DNA from: Acidobacteriaceae bacterium
GTDB taxonomy: Bacteria; Acidobacteriota; Terriglobia; Terriglobales; Acidobacteriaceae
DNA: 33,321 bases
Assembly: GCA_025361625.1 (NCBI GenBank)
Contig: JANYKL010000106.1
Span: forward strand, 1 to 33,321
Reading direction: 5' to 3'
In this document: in pieces, positions 14,936 to 21,717 of the stretch
Numbering within the stretch: the first letter of the stretch is position 1
Layout: each line of letters begins with the position of its first letter
Program-made: the position numbers and the translations under genes
The notes under the pieces: model-generated
What the model was told of the DNA's origin: nothing
Databases searched by the model: none
Seen by the model: only the letters and a program-made list of their open reading frames with translations

Positions 14936-15742
14936 ATGATTTCGGTTCTCAAAAGGATGCAGTTGTCAGGTGGCGCAGCCGTCATCGTTATCTCGGGTTT
15001 GCTGATCTCTTGCCAGCCTTCTGCGAACTCGAACGGCATGGCGCCATCTCAAAGCGCGGAGCGGAGAGAGGAGACACCTCGCGGTCATGAACGAGAGCAA
15101 CAAGCTCGAATGGGCGCACCTGAGCCGGGAGGGCAACGGTATCAAGATCAAGACACGAAGAACGAAATCGGAAGCGGAAGCGAGCGCCACCGAAGTCGTC
15201 GACACCATCGCGGCCGCGAGCCGGATCGTGAACCGGAACGACAAGGCTCGAACGACACTGGCGGACGGTACCAGGATCAGGGTTACCAGGGTCGGGCACG
15301 CGCCCAGGCACCTACATCCTTAAAGCCTTCATCGTCAGAGCCGTCGTCCTCAACAGCGGGCGAATCGCGTGACTTGAGCCGCGACGAAGCCGCAGGAGGG
15401 CACATTCTCCGTAAACACGTTGGGCAATCGGATGACGATCTGCGTCAGCGCATTCAGCGCGAGAGCCGCATCACGGGAGCATCGACTTACACCGATCGTC
15501 CCACCGCAGAGCGAGCTGTCGGAGCGGCCATTGCACAATCGCGTGACAAAATTGACCGCTGGCTCAGCGGCGGGAGCCATCAGAACCTGGTGCTCGACTA
15601 CGACAGCCCGACCCCAGTTGGCCGGACCATCAACCGCGGCGAGAGCGAGGCGCATCCCTGCGGGCACGCCGTAGTCGTACTAAAATACTCCGAAGCAAAC
15701 AATTATTACGTCCTAACCTCGTATCCGGAGTGCCGCCAATGA
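14936..15742 (+). CDS. Lipoprotein toxin with C-terminal RNase A-like (CdiA-CT type) domain
   Basis: This 268-residue protein has three parts. (1) A type II signal peptide with lipobox LISC, lipidated Cys at residue 26. (2) A polar low-complexity linker (about 27-150) rich in Arg, Glu, Gln and Gly, with a repeated RYQDQ. (3) A C-terminal domain (about 155-268) that matches the bacterial RNase A-like fold of CdiA toxins: GGHILRKHVGQS, ASTYTDRPTAERAV, LVLDYDSPTPVGR, YYVLTSYPECR. His161, Arg172, Thr261 and Tyr263 have spacings (11, 89, 2) almost identical to those I recall for the catalytic His175/Arg186/Thr276/Tyr278 of Yersinia kristensenii CdiA-CT. It probably cleaves RNA in target cells. No CdiA filament, CdiB, VgrG or Rhs part is present. 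ATG 14936 is used; TATTCT lies 7 nt before it. Its stop overlaps the immunity gene start. Confidence 0.85.
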   Translation: MISVLKRMQLSGGAAVIVISGLLISCQPSANSNGMAPSQSAERREETPRGHEREQQARMGAPEPGGQRYQDQDTKNEIGSGSERHRSRRHHRGREPDREPERQGSNDTGGRYQDQGYQGRARAQAPTSLKPSSSEPSSSTAGESRDLSRDEAAGGHILRKHVGQSDDDLRQRIQRESRITGASTYTDRPTAERAVGAAIAQSRDKIDRWLSGGSHQNLVLDYDSPTPVGRTINRGESEAHPCGHAVVVLKYSEANNYYVLTSYPECRQ

Positions 15743-16080
15743 GCTCTAATTCGAAGCCGGATATTACCGCCGCAAATTTTTCGGCTCTGCATACATTTCT
15801 GCGCGGATACTTTCACGAAGATGTTGAAGATGAATACGGTACTGCGCCGGAAGCTGCCGATCAATTCTGCGACGATGCTGAGACCGCCGAGCGCATTCCA
15901 GTTGCGCGCGAGTGGCAGCAAGTCTGCGAGCTGACCCAGTCGCAACCGGTTGCCCTCAATGCGGCATTGAAGAAATTAGGCAGCGCTATTCGCCTGAACG
16001 AAGAGGAAATTCCGAAAGTCAGCGCAGTTTTCGCGCGATGCCTTACGACAAAAACCGCGCGTAAGCTAGTTAACGAATAA
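15739..16080 (+). CDS. CdiI-like immunity protein to the RNase A-like toxin
   Basis: This 113-residue acidic protein lacks signal peptide and membrane segments, so it acts in the cytoplasm. Its first half reads ALHTFLRGYFHEDVEDEYG, then APEAADQF, a pattern I recall from the CdiI_2-type immunity family (Leu-x-x-Phe-Leu...Tyr-Phe-x-x-Asp...Tyr-Gly...Ala-x-x-x-Phe). The start ATG at 15739 overlaps the toxin stop as ATGA, with GGAG 8 nt upstream, so translation is coupled and the immunity protein is made with the toxin. Position, size, charge and motif together support immunity; the pairing is inferred. After its TAA the sequence TTAACGAATAA is repeated once (16083-16093) and a T-run follows. Confidence 0.8.
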   Translation: MSSNSKPDITAANFSALHTFLRGYFHEDVEDEYGTAPEAADQFCDDAETAERIPVAREWQQVCELTQSQPVALNAALKKLGSAIRLNEEEIPKVSAVFARCLTTKTARKLVNE

Positions 16081-16093
16081 ATTTAACGAATAA
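16070..16093. repeat. Paired TTAACGAATAA repeat at the immunity gene end
   Basis: The last codons and stop of the immunity gene (16070-16080) are copied exactly at 16083-16093, 13 nt on. The 9-bp core equals the paired repeat at 12430-12452. It is followed by seven T. Confidence 0.75.
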
Positions 16094-16147
16094 GTTTTTT
16101 TGTTGTAGACAAGGGCTCGTCCGGTCTCTGCCAGCTAAAGCCAGCTC

Positions 16148-16717
16148 TTATGGTTCCCGCCCAACTCCCAATGCGTCTGCAACGCGGTTGATGTAGTTGA
16201 ACCAGGACGCGATCAGCGTAATCTGCAGAATTGCCTGATCGTCGAATCCCTCCGCTCGCAGCTTCGCATGGTCGCTCTTCCCGATTTTTGTAGCATCCTT
16301 CGTAAGCTGCACAACGTACTCCACCATGAGGCGCTCTTGTGGAGTGATCGGAGCGGTCGTGTAGTCGCGCTCGAGCGCTTCGACCAAATCTTTATCCAAA
16401 GTGACGCGACGCAGAAACTCTGCGTGAGATTCAATTCAATAGACGCAGCGATTGGTTATCGACACCATGGTGGCAATCATCTCGTGCTGCCGCCGCGTAA
16501 GCGGCAGCTCGGGAGACATCAGCGCCCCAAAGGTCGAAAAGGCATGATGCAGCGCCTGCGGAATCAGGGAGTGCGAAGCCACGATCTGCGAACCGCCGCC
16601 TTCGGAGGGGTGAATCGGCGTCGCGTATTCTTGCGGGTAAAGCGCCCTTTGGCCCTGCACGGCGTCTTGTAGCTCCTGGCTTGCCTTAGTAAGCGGAATC
16701 GTCTTAATCCAGGTCAT
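16148..16717 (-). CDS. AhpD-like peroxidase, predicted selenoprotein (in-frame TGA = Sec94)
   Basis: Read through a TGA at 16438-16436, the gene encodes 189 residues of the peroxidase-related, AhpD/carboxymuconolactone-decarboxylase family (TIGR01926-like). Before the [19 protein letters not shown] with Glu79 and Cys91. After it: [12 protein letters not shown] with His98, then [20 protein letters not shown] and [20 protein letters not shown], the usual family C-terminus. The TGA is codon 94, so the site reads Cys91-Val-Tyr-Sec94-x-x-x-His98 with Glu79 twelve residues before Cys91. This equals the E118/C130/C133/H137 spacing of Mycobacterium AhpD, where C133 is the peroxidatic cysteine. A SECIS-like hairpin follows. 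It should reduce hydroperoxides in the cytoplasm. Standard gene calling would split it at 16399/16436. It diverges from gltA; GAGG lies 13 nt before the ATG. A nonsense mutation is the alternative. Confidence 0.85.
16409..16425 (-). promoter_or_regulatory. SECIS-like hairpin downstream of the Sec TGA
   Basis: On the minus strand ACGCAGA pairs with TCTGCGT over 7 bp with loop GTT (or 6 bp with loop AGTTT). The loop G is 18 nt after the TGA. Bacterial SECIS elements recruit SelB and have a short stem with a G in the first two loop positions, about 16-37 nt after the UGA; this fits. Confidence 0.7.
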
Positions 16718-16931
16718 AGGTCTCTTGTATTCCTCGCGGTTGTGTTCGTCCTGATTTGTTTGCCAGATCTCGTAGCCAAATCGATCCTATCCCCAAACGG
16801 GAGTCTTTGCCGATCGGCGATAGCAGGAAAATATAATCGCGCACCGACGGTCGGCGCTTTGTACTGATAGCATTACTATGTCGCCTTAAAGATTAAATTT
16901 TATTCGCAGTCTTCTCTGGTGGAGGGCTTGG

Positions 16932-18224
16932 ATGCCGCAAGATACGATCACTGTCACCGATAACCGTACCGGGCAAAGCTACACGCTCCCCGTGGAGAAC
17001 GGGACGATTCGCGCAATGGATATGCGCAAGATCAAGACGGGCCCCGGTGATTTCGGTCTGATGACCTACGATCCCGCCTTCATGAATACCGCATCGTGCA
17101 AGAGTGCCATCACCTTCATCGATGGCGATAAGGGAATTCTGCGCTACCGGGGATATCCCATTGAAGTGCTGGCGGAAAACTGCACGTATCTCGAAGTTGC
17201 CTACCTGCTTCTATTTGGGGAACTGCCAAACGAGGCGCAACTCAAAGACTGGGTGCACGACATCACGCACCACACCATGCTGCACGAGACTACGAAGAAA
17301 TTCATGGAAGGCTTTCGCGATAACGCCCACCCCATGGCGATGCTCGTGAGCACGGTAGCTGCCCTTTCCGCCGTCTATCCCGATGCAAAGAACATTCATG
17401 ATCCAGAGACGCGCTTGCTTCAAATCAAGCGCCTGCTCGGCAAAGTGCCGTCGATTGCGGCGTTCTCGTATCGTCACCTCGTCGGCTTCCCTTACATTTA
17501 TCCCGACAACGACCTGACTTACACCGAAAATTTCATGAACATGTTGTGGAAGATGGTCGAGCCGAAATATCTCGCGCACCCGGTTTTGGCTCGCGCCCTC
17601 GATATTCTTTTTATTCTTCACGCTGATCACGAACAGAATTGCAGCACCAATGCCATGCGCGCCGTTGGAAGCGCGCAGGCTGATCCTTATCTCGCGACCG
17701 CCGCCGCCGCCGCCGCGCTTTCAGGCCCTTTGCACGGCGGAGCGAACGAAGAAGTTCTCCGCATGCTCGACGAAATCGGATCGAAAGAAAACATCCCCGA
17801 CTACATTGAGAAGATCAAGGCCGGCAAGGGACGTTTGATGGGCTTCGGACACCGCGTCTATAAAAATTTCGATCCGCGCGCCACCATCATCAAGCGCACC
17901 GCCGAGAGCGTGTTCGAAGTCACCGGACCGAACGAGAAGCTCGACATCGCCCTCGAACTCGAACGCATCGCGCTCGAGGACGAATATTTTATCCAGCGCA
18001 AGCTCTACCCGAATGTCGATTTCTACTCCGGCATCATCTATCAGGCGATGGGATTCAAGCCAGAAATGTTCACTGTTCTGTTCGCCATTCCGCGCACTGT
18101 CGGCTGGCTGGCGCAATGGCAGGAAATGCTGACCGACCCCGAGCAGAAGATCGCAAGGCCGCGGCAAATATGGATTGGAAATGACACACGTGAGTTCGTA
18201 CCCATGGACAAGCGCGGCAAGTAA
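16932..18224 (+). CDS. gltA: Citrate synthase
   Basis: Citrate synthase condenses acetyl-CoA and oxaloacetate, opening the TCA cycle in the cytoplasm. The 430 residues and the N-terminal beta-rich region (TITVTDNRTGQSYTLPVENG) fit the type II, GltA-like hexameric form. The catalytic triad is present: His268 in SGPLHGGANEE, His307 in MGFGHRVYKNFDPRA and Asp364 in NVDFYSG, close to E. coli H264/H305/D362. The GFKPEMFTVLFAIPRTVGWLAQW stretch is the usual C-terminal signature. GGAGG about 7 nt upstream sets the ATG. It diverges from the AhpD-like selenoprotein gene across 214 bp with no other feature I can support, and converges on the MoaD-like gene. Confidence 0.97.
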   Translation: MPQDTITVTDNRTGQSYTLPVENGTIRAMDMRKIKTGPGDFGLMTYDPAFMNTASCKSAITFIDGDKGILRYRGYPIEVLAENCTYLEVAYLLLFGELPNEAQLKDWVHDITHHTMLHETTKKFMEGFRDNAHPMAMLVSTVAALSAVYPDAKNIHDPETRLLQIKRLLGKVPSIAAFSYRHLVGFPYIYPDNDLTYTENFMNMLWKMVEPKYLAHPVLARALDILFILHADHEQNCSTNAMRAVGSAQADPYLATAAAAAALSGPLHGGANEEVLRMLDEIGSKENIPDYIEKIKAGKGRLMGFGHRVYKNFDPRATIIKRTAESVFEVTGPNEKLDIALELERIALEDEYFIQRKLYPNVDFYSGIIYQAMGFKPEMFTVLFAIPRTVGWLAQWQEMLTDPEQKIARPRQIWIGNDTREFVPMDKRGK

Positions 18225-18293
18225 GAACTATCCACGCTAACCCCTTTTGCGCGGAAAGAACGTAGTCTAGTTCAGCGGCCCGTTCCACCAAGC

Positions 18294-18590
18294 TCACCCG
18301 CCCGCAATCGCCCCTAAAATAATCAGTGGTTCCATGCCAGACGCGACCGCCTCCGGAAGTGGCGCATCCGGAGACTGGTGCGATAAGTCTTGTTCACACG
18401 CAAAAAAGCGCAGGAATGCCCTGCGCTCTAGCGAGCCGTGGTCGCGAATCGTTCCGCACAGCATTGGATAGCGGGCCTCAAGCGCATCAAGCACCGAACG
18501 CTGAGTGACCGCGCCCGTAACTTCGACGGAGATCTCGCTGCCCACCTTAGCCAGATTTCGCAGATGAAAGGGAAGAACGACGCGGACCAT
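18294..18590 (-). CDS. MoaD/ThiS-family ubiquitin-like sulfur carrier
   Basis: This 98-residue protein has a ubiquitin-like beta-grasp pattern ([16 protein letters not shown], then [17 protein letters not shown]) and ends in AIAGG. The C-terminal Gly-Gly at 97-98 is the thiocarboxylation site of MoaD and ThiS carriers. It might supply sulfur for molybdopterin, given the cofactor genes 7 kb away, but it is separated from them and sits 39 nt downstream of the BNR propeller gene on the same strand. From memory this pairing recurs in other bacteria, so a dedicated role with the propeller protein is also possible. The insertion [18 protein letters not shown] is longer than in E. coli MoaD (81 residues). 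No E1-like activating gene is in the window. Confidence 0.82.
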   Translation of the reverse strand: MVRVVLPFHLRNLAKVGSEISVEVTGAVTQRSVLDALEARYPMLCGTIRDHGSLERRAFLRFFACEQDLSHQSPDAPLPEAVASGMEPLIILGAIAGG

Positions 18591-18629
18591 TTTTTGCTTG
18601 ACCTGTTTCCTTCCTCGACCTGCTTCTTT

Positions 18630-19754
18630 TTAACCGCCCTGCTTCAAGGTCTGCACTTCCACCGACAACACCGCCGGTAGATCCCTTACGATCGGCGCCC
18701 AGTTATCTCCCGCATCCGCCGAAGCGTAGACCTGGCCGCCGGTCGTGCCGAAATAAATTCCGCACTTATCCATGGAGTCGACCGCCATCGCATCACGCAG
18801 AACATTCACGTAGCAATCTTTCTGCGGCAGGCCTTTGGTTAGCGCCTCCCATTCGTTGCCGCCGCTTTTGCTGCGGAAGACGCGCAGCTTGCCTTCATGC
18901 ACATAATGCTCAGAGTCGCTCTTGATCGGGACTACGTAAATTGTCTCCGGCTCATGCGCGTGCACGTCGATGACGAAGCCGAAATCGGTCGGCAAATTGC
19001 CACTGATCTTTTGCCAGGAGTCGCCCGCGTCGTCGCTGCGCATAACGTCCCAGTGTTTTTGCATGAACAGCACGCCGGGGCGCGTCGGGTTCATTGCCAC
19101 GTGATGAACGCAATGCCCAACTTCAGCCGTCGGATTTGGAATGTACTTCGAGTAGAGTCCTTTATTGATCGGCTTCCAACTTTTGCCGCCGTCGTCGGTC
19201 CGAAATGCTCCCGCCGCCGAAATCGCAATGTAAATTCGCTGCGGATCGCTCGGGTCGAGGATGATCGTATGCAGGCACATCCCTCCCGCTCCAGGCTGCC
19301 ACTGCGGCCCGGTCCCATGCTTTCGCAATGCGGATAGTTCAGTCCAGGTTTGCGCCCCGTCGGTCGATTTGAACATCGCCGCGTCTTCGATGCCCGCGTA
19401 AACCGTGTCGGAGTCGGTCAGCGAAGGCTCAAGATGCCACACGCGCTTGAACTCCCACGGGTGCGCTGTGCCGTCGTACCACTGGTGCGTTCCAGGAACG
19501 CCATCGTAGACAAACTTGTTGCCGACCGGCTCCCATGTTTTCCCGCCGTCGTTCGAGCGCTGAAGCAACTGGCCGAACCATCCACTGGATTGCGACGCAT
19601 ACAAACGATTCGGATCAACCGGCGATCCCTTGACGTGATAAAGCTCCCAGCCCGCAAAATGCGGGCCGCTGACATCCCACTTGTCACGTTTGCCGTCTGA
19701 AGTCAAAATGAACGCGCCCTTGCGCGTCCCCACCAGAACTCGAACCTCGCTCAT
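18630..19754 (-). CDS. BNR/Asp-box beta-propeller protein (sialidase-like fold)
   Basis: This 374-residue protein carries six Asp-box motifs (S/T-x-D-x-G-x-x-W): [55 protein letters not shown] and [11 protein letters not shown], giving a six- or seven-bladed propeller of the VPS10/sialidase type. There is no signal peptide: it starts [21 protein letters not shown], so it is likely cytoplasmic, which is unusual for the fold. The sialidase catalytic Arg triad and Glu-Tyr pair cannot be recognised, so glycosidase activity should not be assumed. AAAGGCGGGA just upstream of the ATG serves as ribosome binding site. It forms a two-gene operon with the MoaD-like gene downstream. Confidence 0.88.
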   Translation of the reverse strand: MSEVRVLVGTRKGAFILTSDGKRDKWDVSGPHFAGWELYHVKGSPVDPNRLYASQSSGWFGQLLQRSNDGGKTWEPVGNKFVYDGVPGTHQWYDGTAHPWEFKRVWHLEPSLTDSDTVYAGIEDAAMFKSTDGAQTWTELSALRKHGTGPQWQPGAGGMCLHTIILDPSDPQRIYIAISAAGAFRTDDGGKSWKPINKGLYSKYIPNPTAEVGHCVHHVAMNPTRPGVLFMQKHWDVMRSDDAGDSWQKISGNLPTDFGFVIDVHAHEPETIYVVPIKSDSEHYVHEGKLRVFRSKSGGNEWEALTKGLPQKDCYVNVLRDAMAVDSMDKCGIYFGTTGGQVYASADAGDNWAPIVRDLPAVLSVEVQTLKQGG

Positions 19755-19858
19755 CGTCCCGCCTTTCGTTTTGCAGCTGCTGAAAAATTGTTTCAGTAAT
19801 CGTGACTACTATCAGCGGCGAGCGCGCAATGATTGCGAGAGACTTGACGGCAGGAGTC

Positions 19859-19896
19859 AAACTCGTGCCCTTTCAAAACCGGGCGGGCCCGAGTTT
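19859..19896. repeat. Imperfect inverted repeat, possible terminator
   Basis: AAACTCG (19859-19865) pairs with CGAGTTT (19890-19896) and, after one mismatch, GCCC (19867-19870) pairs with GGGC (19885-19888). It lies just downstream of the minus-strand VOC gene and upstream of the BNR gene. A short T-run follows only on the plus strand, so termination of the VOC transcript is uncertain. Confidence 0.4.
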
Positions 19897-19948
19897 TTCA
19901 CCAAACTCTTGACCGTTCGCTCTTAAGTTTAGGGCGCGTTTCGCCAAC

Positions 19949-20422
19949 TTACTCGCCGCGATAGGCTCGCTTCAGTCCCTCGATGTCGATTTTGGTCATC
20001 TTCAACATCGCCTTGAAAACACGCTGTGATTTTACAGGGTCTTTATCCTGCATCAACTCCATCAGGATCTTCGGGACGATCTGCCAGGTGACGCCGAATT
20101 TGTCGGTCAACCATGCGCATTGGTTCGTCTTTCCGCCAACTGAGAGCTTGTCCCACAGTTCGTCAACTTCTTTTTGGTCTTCGCAATTTACCAAAAAAGA
20201 AATGGCTGGAGAAAACTTGTAATTCGGCCCGCCATTCAACGCCGTAAACTTCTGCCCCTGCAATTGAAAGGAGACCGTCATCGCCGATCCTTTCGGACCC
20301 GGCCCCGCATCTCCGTACCGGGATATGCCATCGATCTTCGAGTCTGCGAAAATCGATACATAGAAATTCGCCGCTTCTTCAGCTTGGCCATCGAACCACA
20401 AAAATGGGGTGATCTTCTGCAC
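19949..20422 (-). CDS. VOC-family protein (PhnB / 3-demethylubiquinone methyltransferase-like fold)
   Basis: This 157-residue protein has the vicinal oxygen chelate pattern of the PhnB-like group: ITPFLWFDGQAEEAANFYVSIF at the N-terminus, MTVSFQLQGQKFTALNGGP in the middle, AISFLVNCEDQKEVDELWDKL, then CAWLTDKFGVTWQIVPKIL near the end. Databases often name such proteins after 3-demethylubiquinone-9 3-methyltransferase, but that name is not supported by function; many are uncharacterised dioxygenase- or glyoxalase-fold proteins. The start is a GTG at 20422 with AGGAG about 11 nt upstream. A decayed relative lies directly upstream (20544-20959) and an HxlR regulator beyond it. Confidence 0.87.
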   Translation of the reverse strand: MQKITPFLWFDGQAEEAANFYVSIFADSKIDGISRYGDAGPGPKGSAMTVSFQLQGQKFTALNGGPNYKFSPAISFLVNCEDQKEVDELWDKLSVGGKTNQCAWLTDKFGVTWQIVPKILMELMQDKDPVKSQRVFKAMLKMTKIDIEGLKRAYRGE

Positions 20423-20543
20423 TTTCTCTTCTCTCCTAAGACGTCTGGACTTTCGCTACTTGTCGCGACATGAATTCCCAATGCACAACCGGTCCGCCGA
20501 TGACGATCCTCCTCTCCTACACGTCATCACCCCTCCGCAGCCT

Positions 20544-20959
20544 TCAGGCGGCGCTTTCAACCCCCATCTCTTTCGGAGAATTGACCATCCACGGAATTCC
20601 GAAACGATCTTCAAGCATGCCAAATCCTTTTGCCCAAAACGTTTCGCTGAACGGCATCTGCACGGTGCCGCGATCGGCTAGCGCATGGAAAATTCGTTCC
20701 GCTTCAGCCGGATCGCTGAATTCGAGATTGATGGAAAATCCCTGCGTCTTCTGCTGGCGCGTCGCTGCCCATTAAGAGATGGCCACCCACTTCCATGCGC
20801 GCGTGAATAATATTTTTGCGCATTCCGCTGAAACCGACTTCTCGGCGGGAGTGCCTTCGTGCGGCATCATCGCCAGGATCTTGCCACCGAGCAGCTTCTC
20901 ATAAAACTTGAGGCTTCCTCGCATTCGCCGGTGAAAAACAGGTATGGATTGACCTGCAT
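20544..20959 (-). pseudogene. Frameshifted PhnB-like VOC gene
   Basis: Across three frames the minus strand spells a complete PhnB-like protein: ATG at 20959 reads MQVNPYLFFTGECEEA; then, shifted, LKFYEKLLGGKILAMMPHEG; then, shifted near 20820, IIHARMEVGGHLLMGSDAPAE; then, shifted near 20755, GFSINLEFSDPAEAERIF and MPFSETFWAKGFGMLEDRFG, ending at TGA 20546-20544. At least three indels (near 20912, 20820 and 20755) break it, so it is either a recently decayed gene or a locally poor assembly. Its conserved residues are otherwise intact. It is divergent from the HxlR gene and shares that intergenic region. Confidence 0.8.
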
Positions 20960-21017
20960 TGCTATACCTAGCTTTTGGATTGCGTTTAACTCCGATGGAG
21001 ATAAGCTAGCAAATCTT

Positions 21018-21034
21018 ACTTGCATAATGCAAGT
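21018..21034. promoter_or_regulatory. Palindromic operator, likely HxlR site
   Basis: ACTTGCAT-A-ATGCAAGT is a perfect 8-bp inverted repeat with a one-base centre. It overlaps the predicted -35 region (TTGCAT, 21020-21025) of the HxlR gene; a TATAAT -10 lies at 21042-21047. HxlR dimers bind such sites, so self-repression and control of the divergent VOC gene are likely. Confidence 0.75.
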
Positions 21035-21041
21035 GATAATT

Positions 21042-21047
21042 TATAAT
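21042..21047 (+). promoter_or_regulatory. -10 box of the HxlR gene, leaderless transcript
   Basis: A perfect TATAAT ends 7 nt before the ATG at 21055, with no Shine-Dalgarno sequence. The transcript would begin at or next to the start codon. Confidence 0.7.
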
Positions 21048-21054
21048 TAAAAAG

Positions 21055-21495
21055 ATGTCGAAGACGTCGGGCAAGTCGGGTTCAGAGCGCCGATCTGGAT
21101 GTCCGCTGAACGCCTCAGTCGAGATGCTAGGGGATCGTTGGTCTTTGCTTATCATCCGCGACATGATGCTGCGCGGTTTTCGGTCCTACAAAGAGTTAAT
21201 GGAGTGTTATGAGGGGATCGCAACCAACATTCTCGCCGATCGATTGCGCAAGCTGATCGAGTACGGAATTATTGCGGCCGAGCCTGATCCGCAGGATAGA
21301 CGAAAGGTGAATTACGTTCTGACGCGCAAAGGGATGGATCTCGCACCCGTCCTGACCGAAATGGTTCTATGGGCGGCCGCGCACGAGGAAACCGGCAACC
21401 AGCAACTTGTTGAGCTAATGCGCGGGGATAAAGCGAAATTTCTAGCAGACATACGCGCGCGTTGGGAACGAACGCAGGCTGCGTCCGGCAAGTAG
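21055..21495 (+). CDS. HxlR-family transcriptional regulator
   Basis: This 146-residue winged-helix protein shows the HxlR signature: CPLNASVEMLGDRWSLLIIRDM (Cys16 at the start), then FRSYKELMECYEGIATNILADRLRKLIEYGII as the recognition helix-turn-helix and wing, and RRKVNYVLTRKGMDLAPVL. HxlR regulators sense aldehydes, quinones or oxidants, sometimes through the N-terminal Cys; the signal here is unknown. A palindromic operator lies just upstream of its own start. It diverges from a frameshifted VOC gene followed by an intact VOC gene, a common neighbourhood for this family, which suggests these were its targets. The 220 bp after it hold no gene. Confidence 0.93.
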   Translation: MSKTSGKSGSERRSGCPLNASVEMLGDRWSLLIIRDMMLRGFRSYKELMECYEGIATNILADRLRKLIEYGIIAAEPDPQDRRKVNYVLTRKGMDLAPVLTEMVLWAAAHEETGNQQLVELMRGDKAKFLADIRARWERTQAASGK

Positions 21496-21717
21496 CGCGC
21501 GCCCTACGAACACCAACGTACACTCCCCTTCGGTAATGTGCGGTAATCGTCGGTAACCATCGGACTAACACCACCCGGCCTTACAATTAGCTTACTCCGC
21601 GAAGCAAATTGCGGGGGTTCGCCTCGGAATCTCCCGGCGAAGATCAGACCTGTTCGGCGCGGCGCGGAGAATTCGCGGCCATGCCCAGCAGGGAAAAGGC
21701 TGGAGTCCGCATACATT

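Noticed and set aside
16148-16399. Separate small CMD-domain protein starting at 16399 ([13 protein letters not shown])
   Set aside because: The same frame continues upstream through sense codons to the TGA and joins a matching N-terminal half; one selenoprotein explains both pieces better.
18630-19754. Secreted exo-sialidase
   Set aside because: Only Asp-box propeller repeats are seen; there is no signal peptide and no recognisable sialidase catalytic set.
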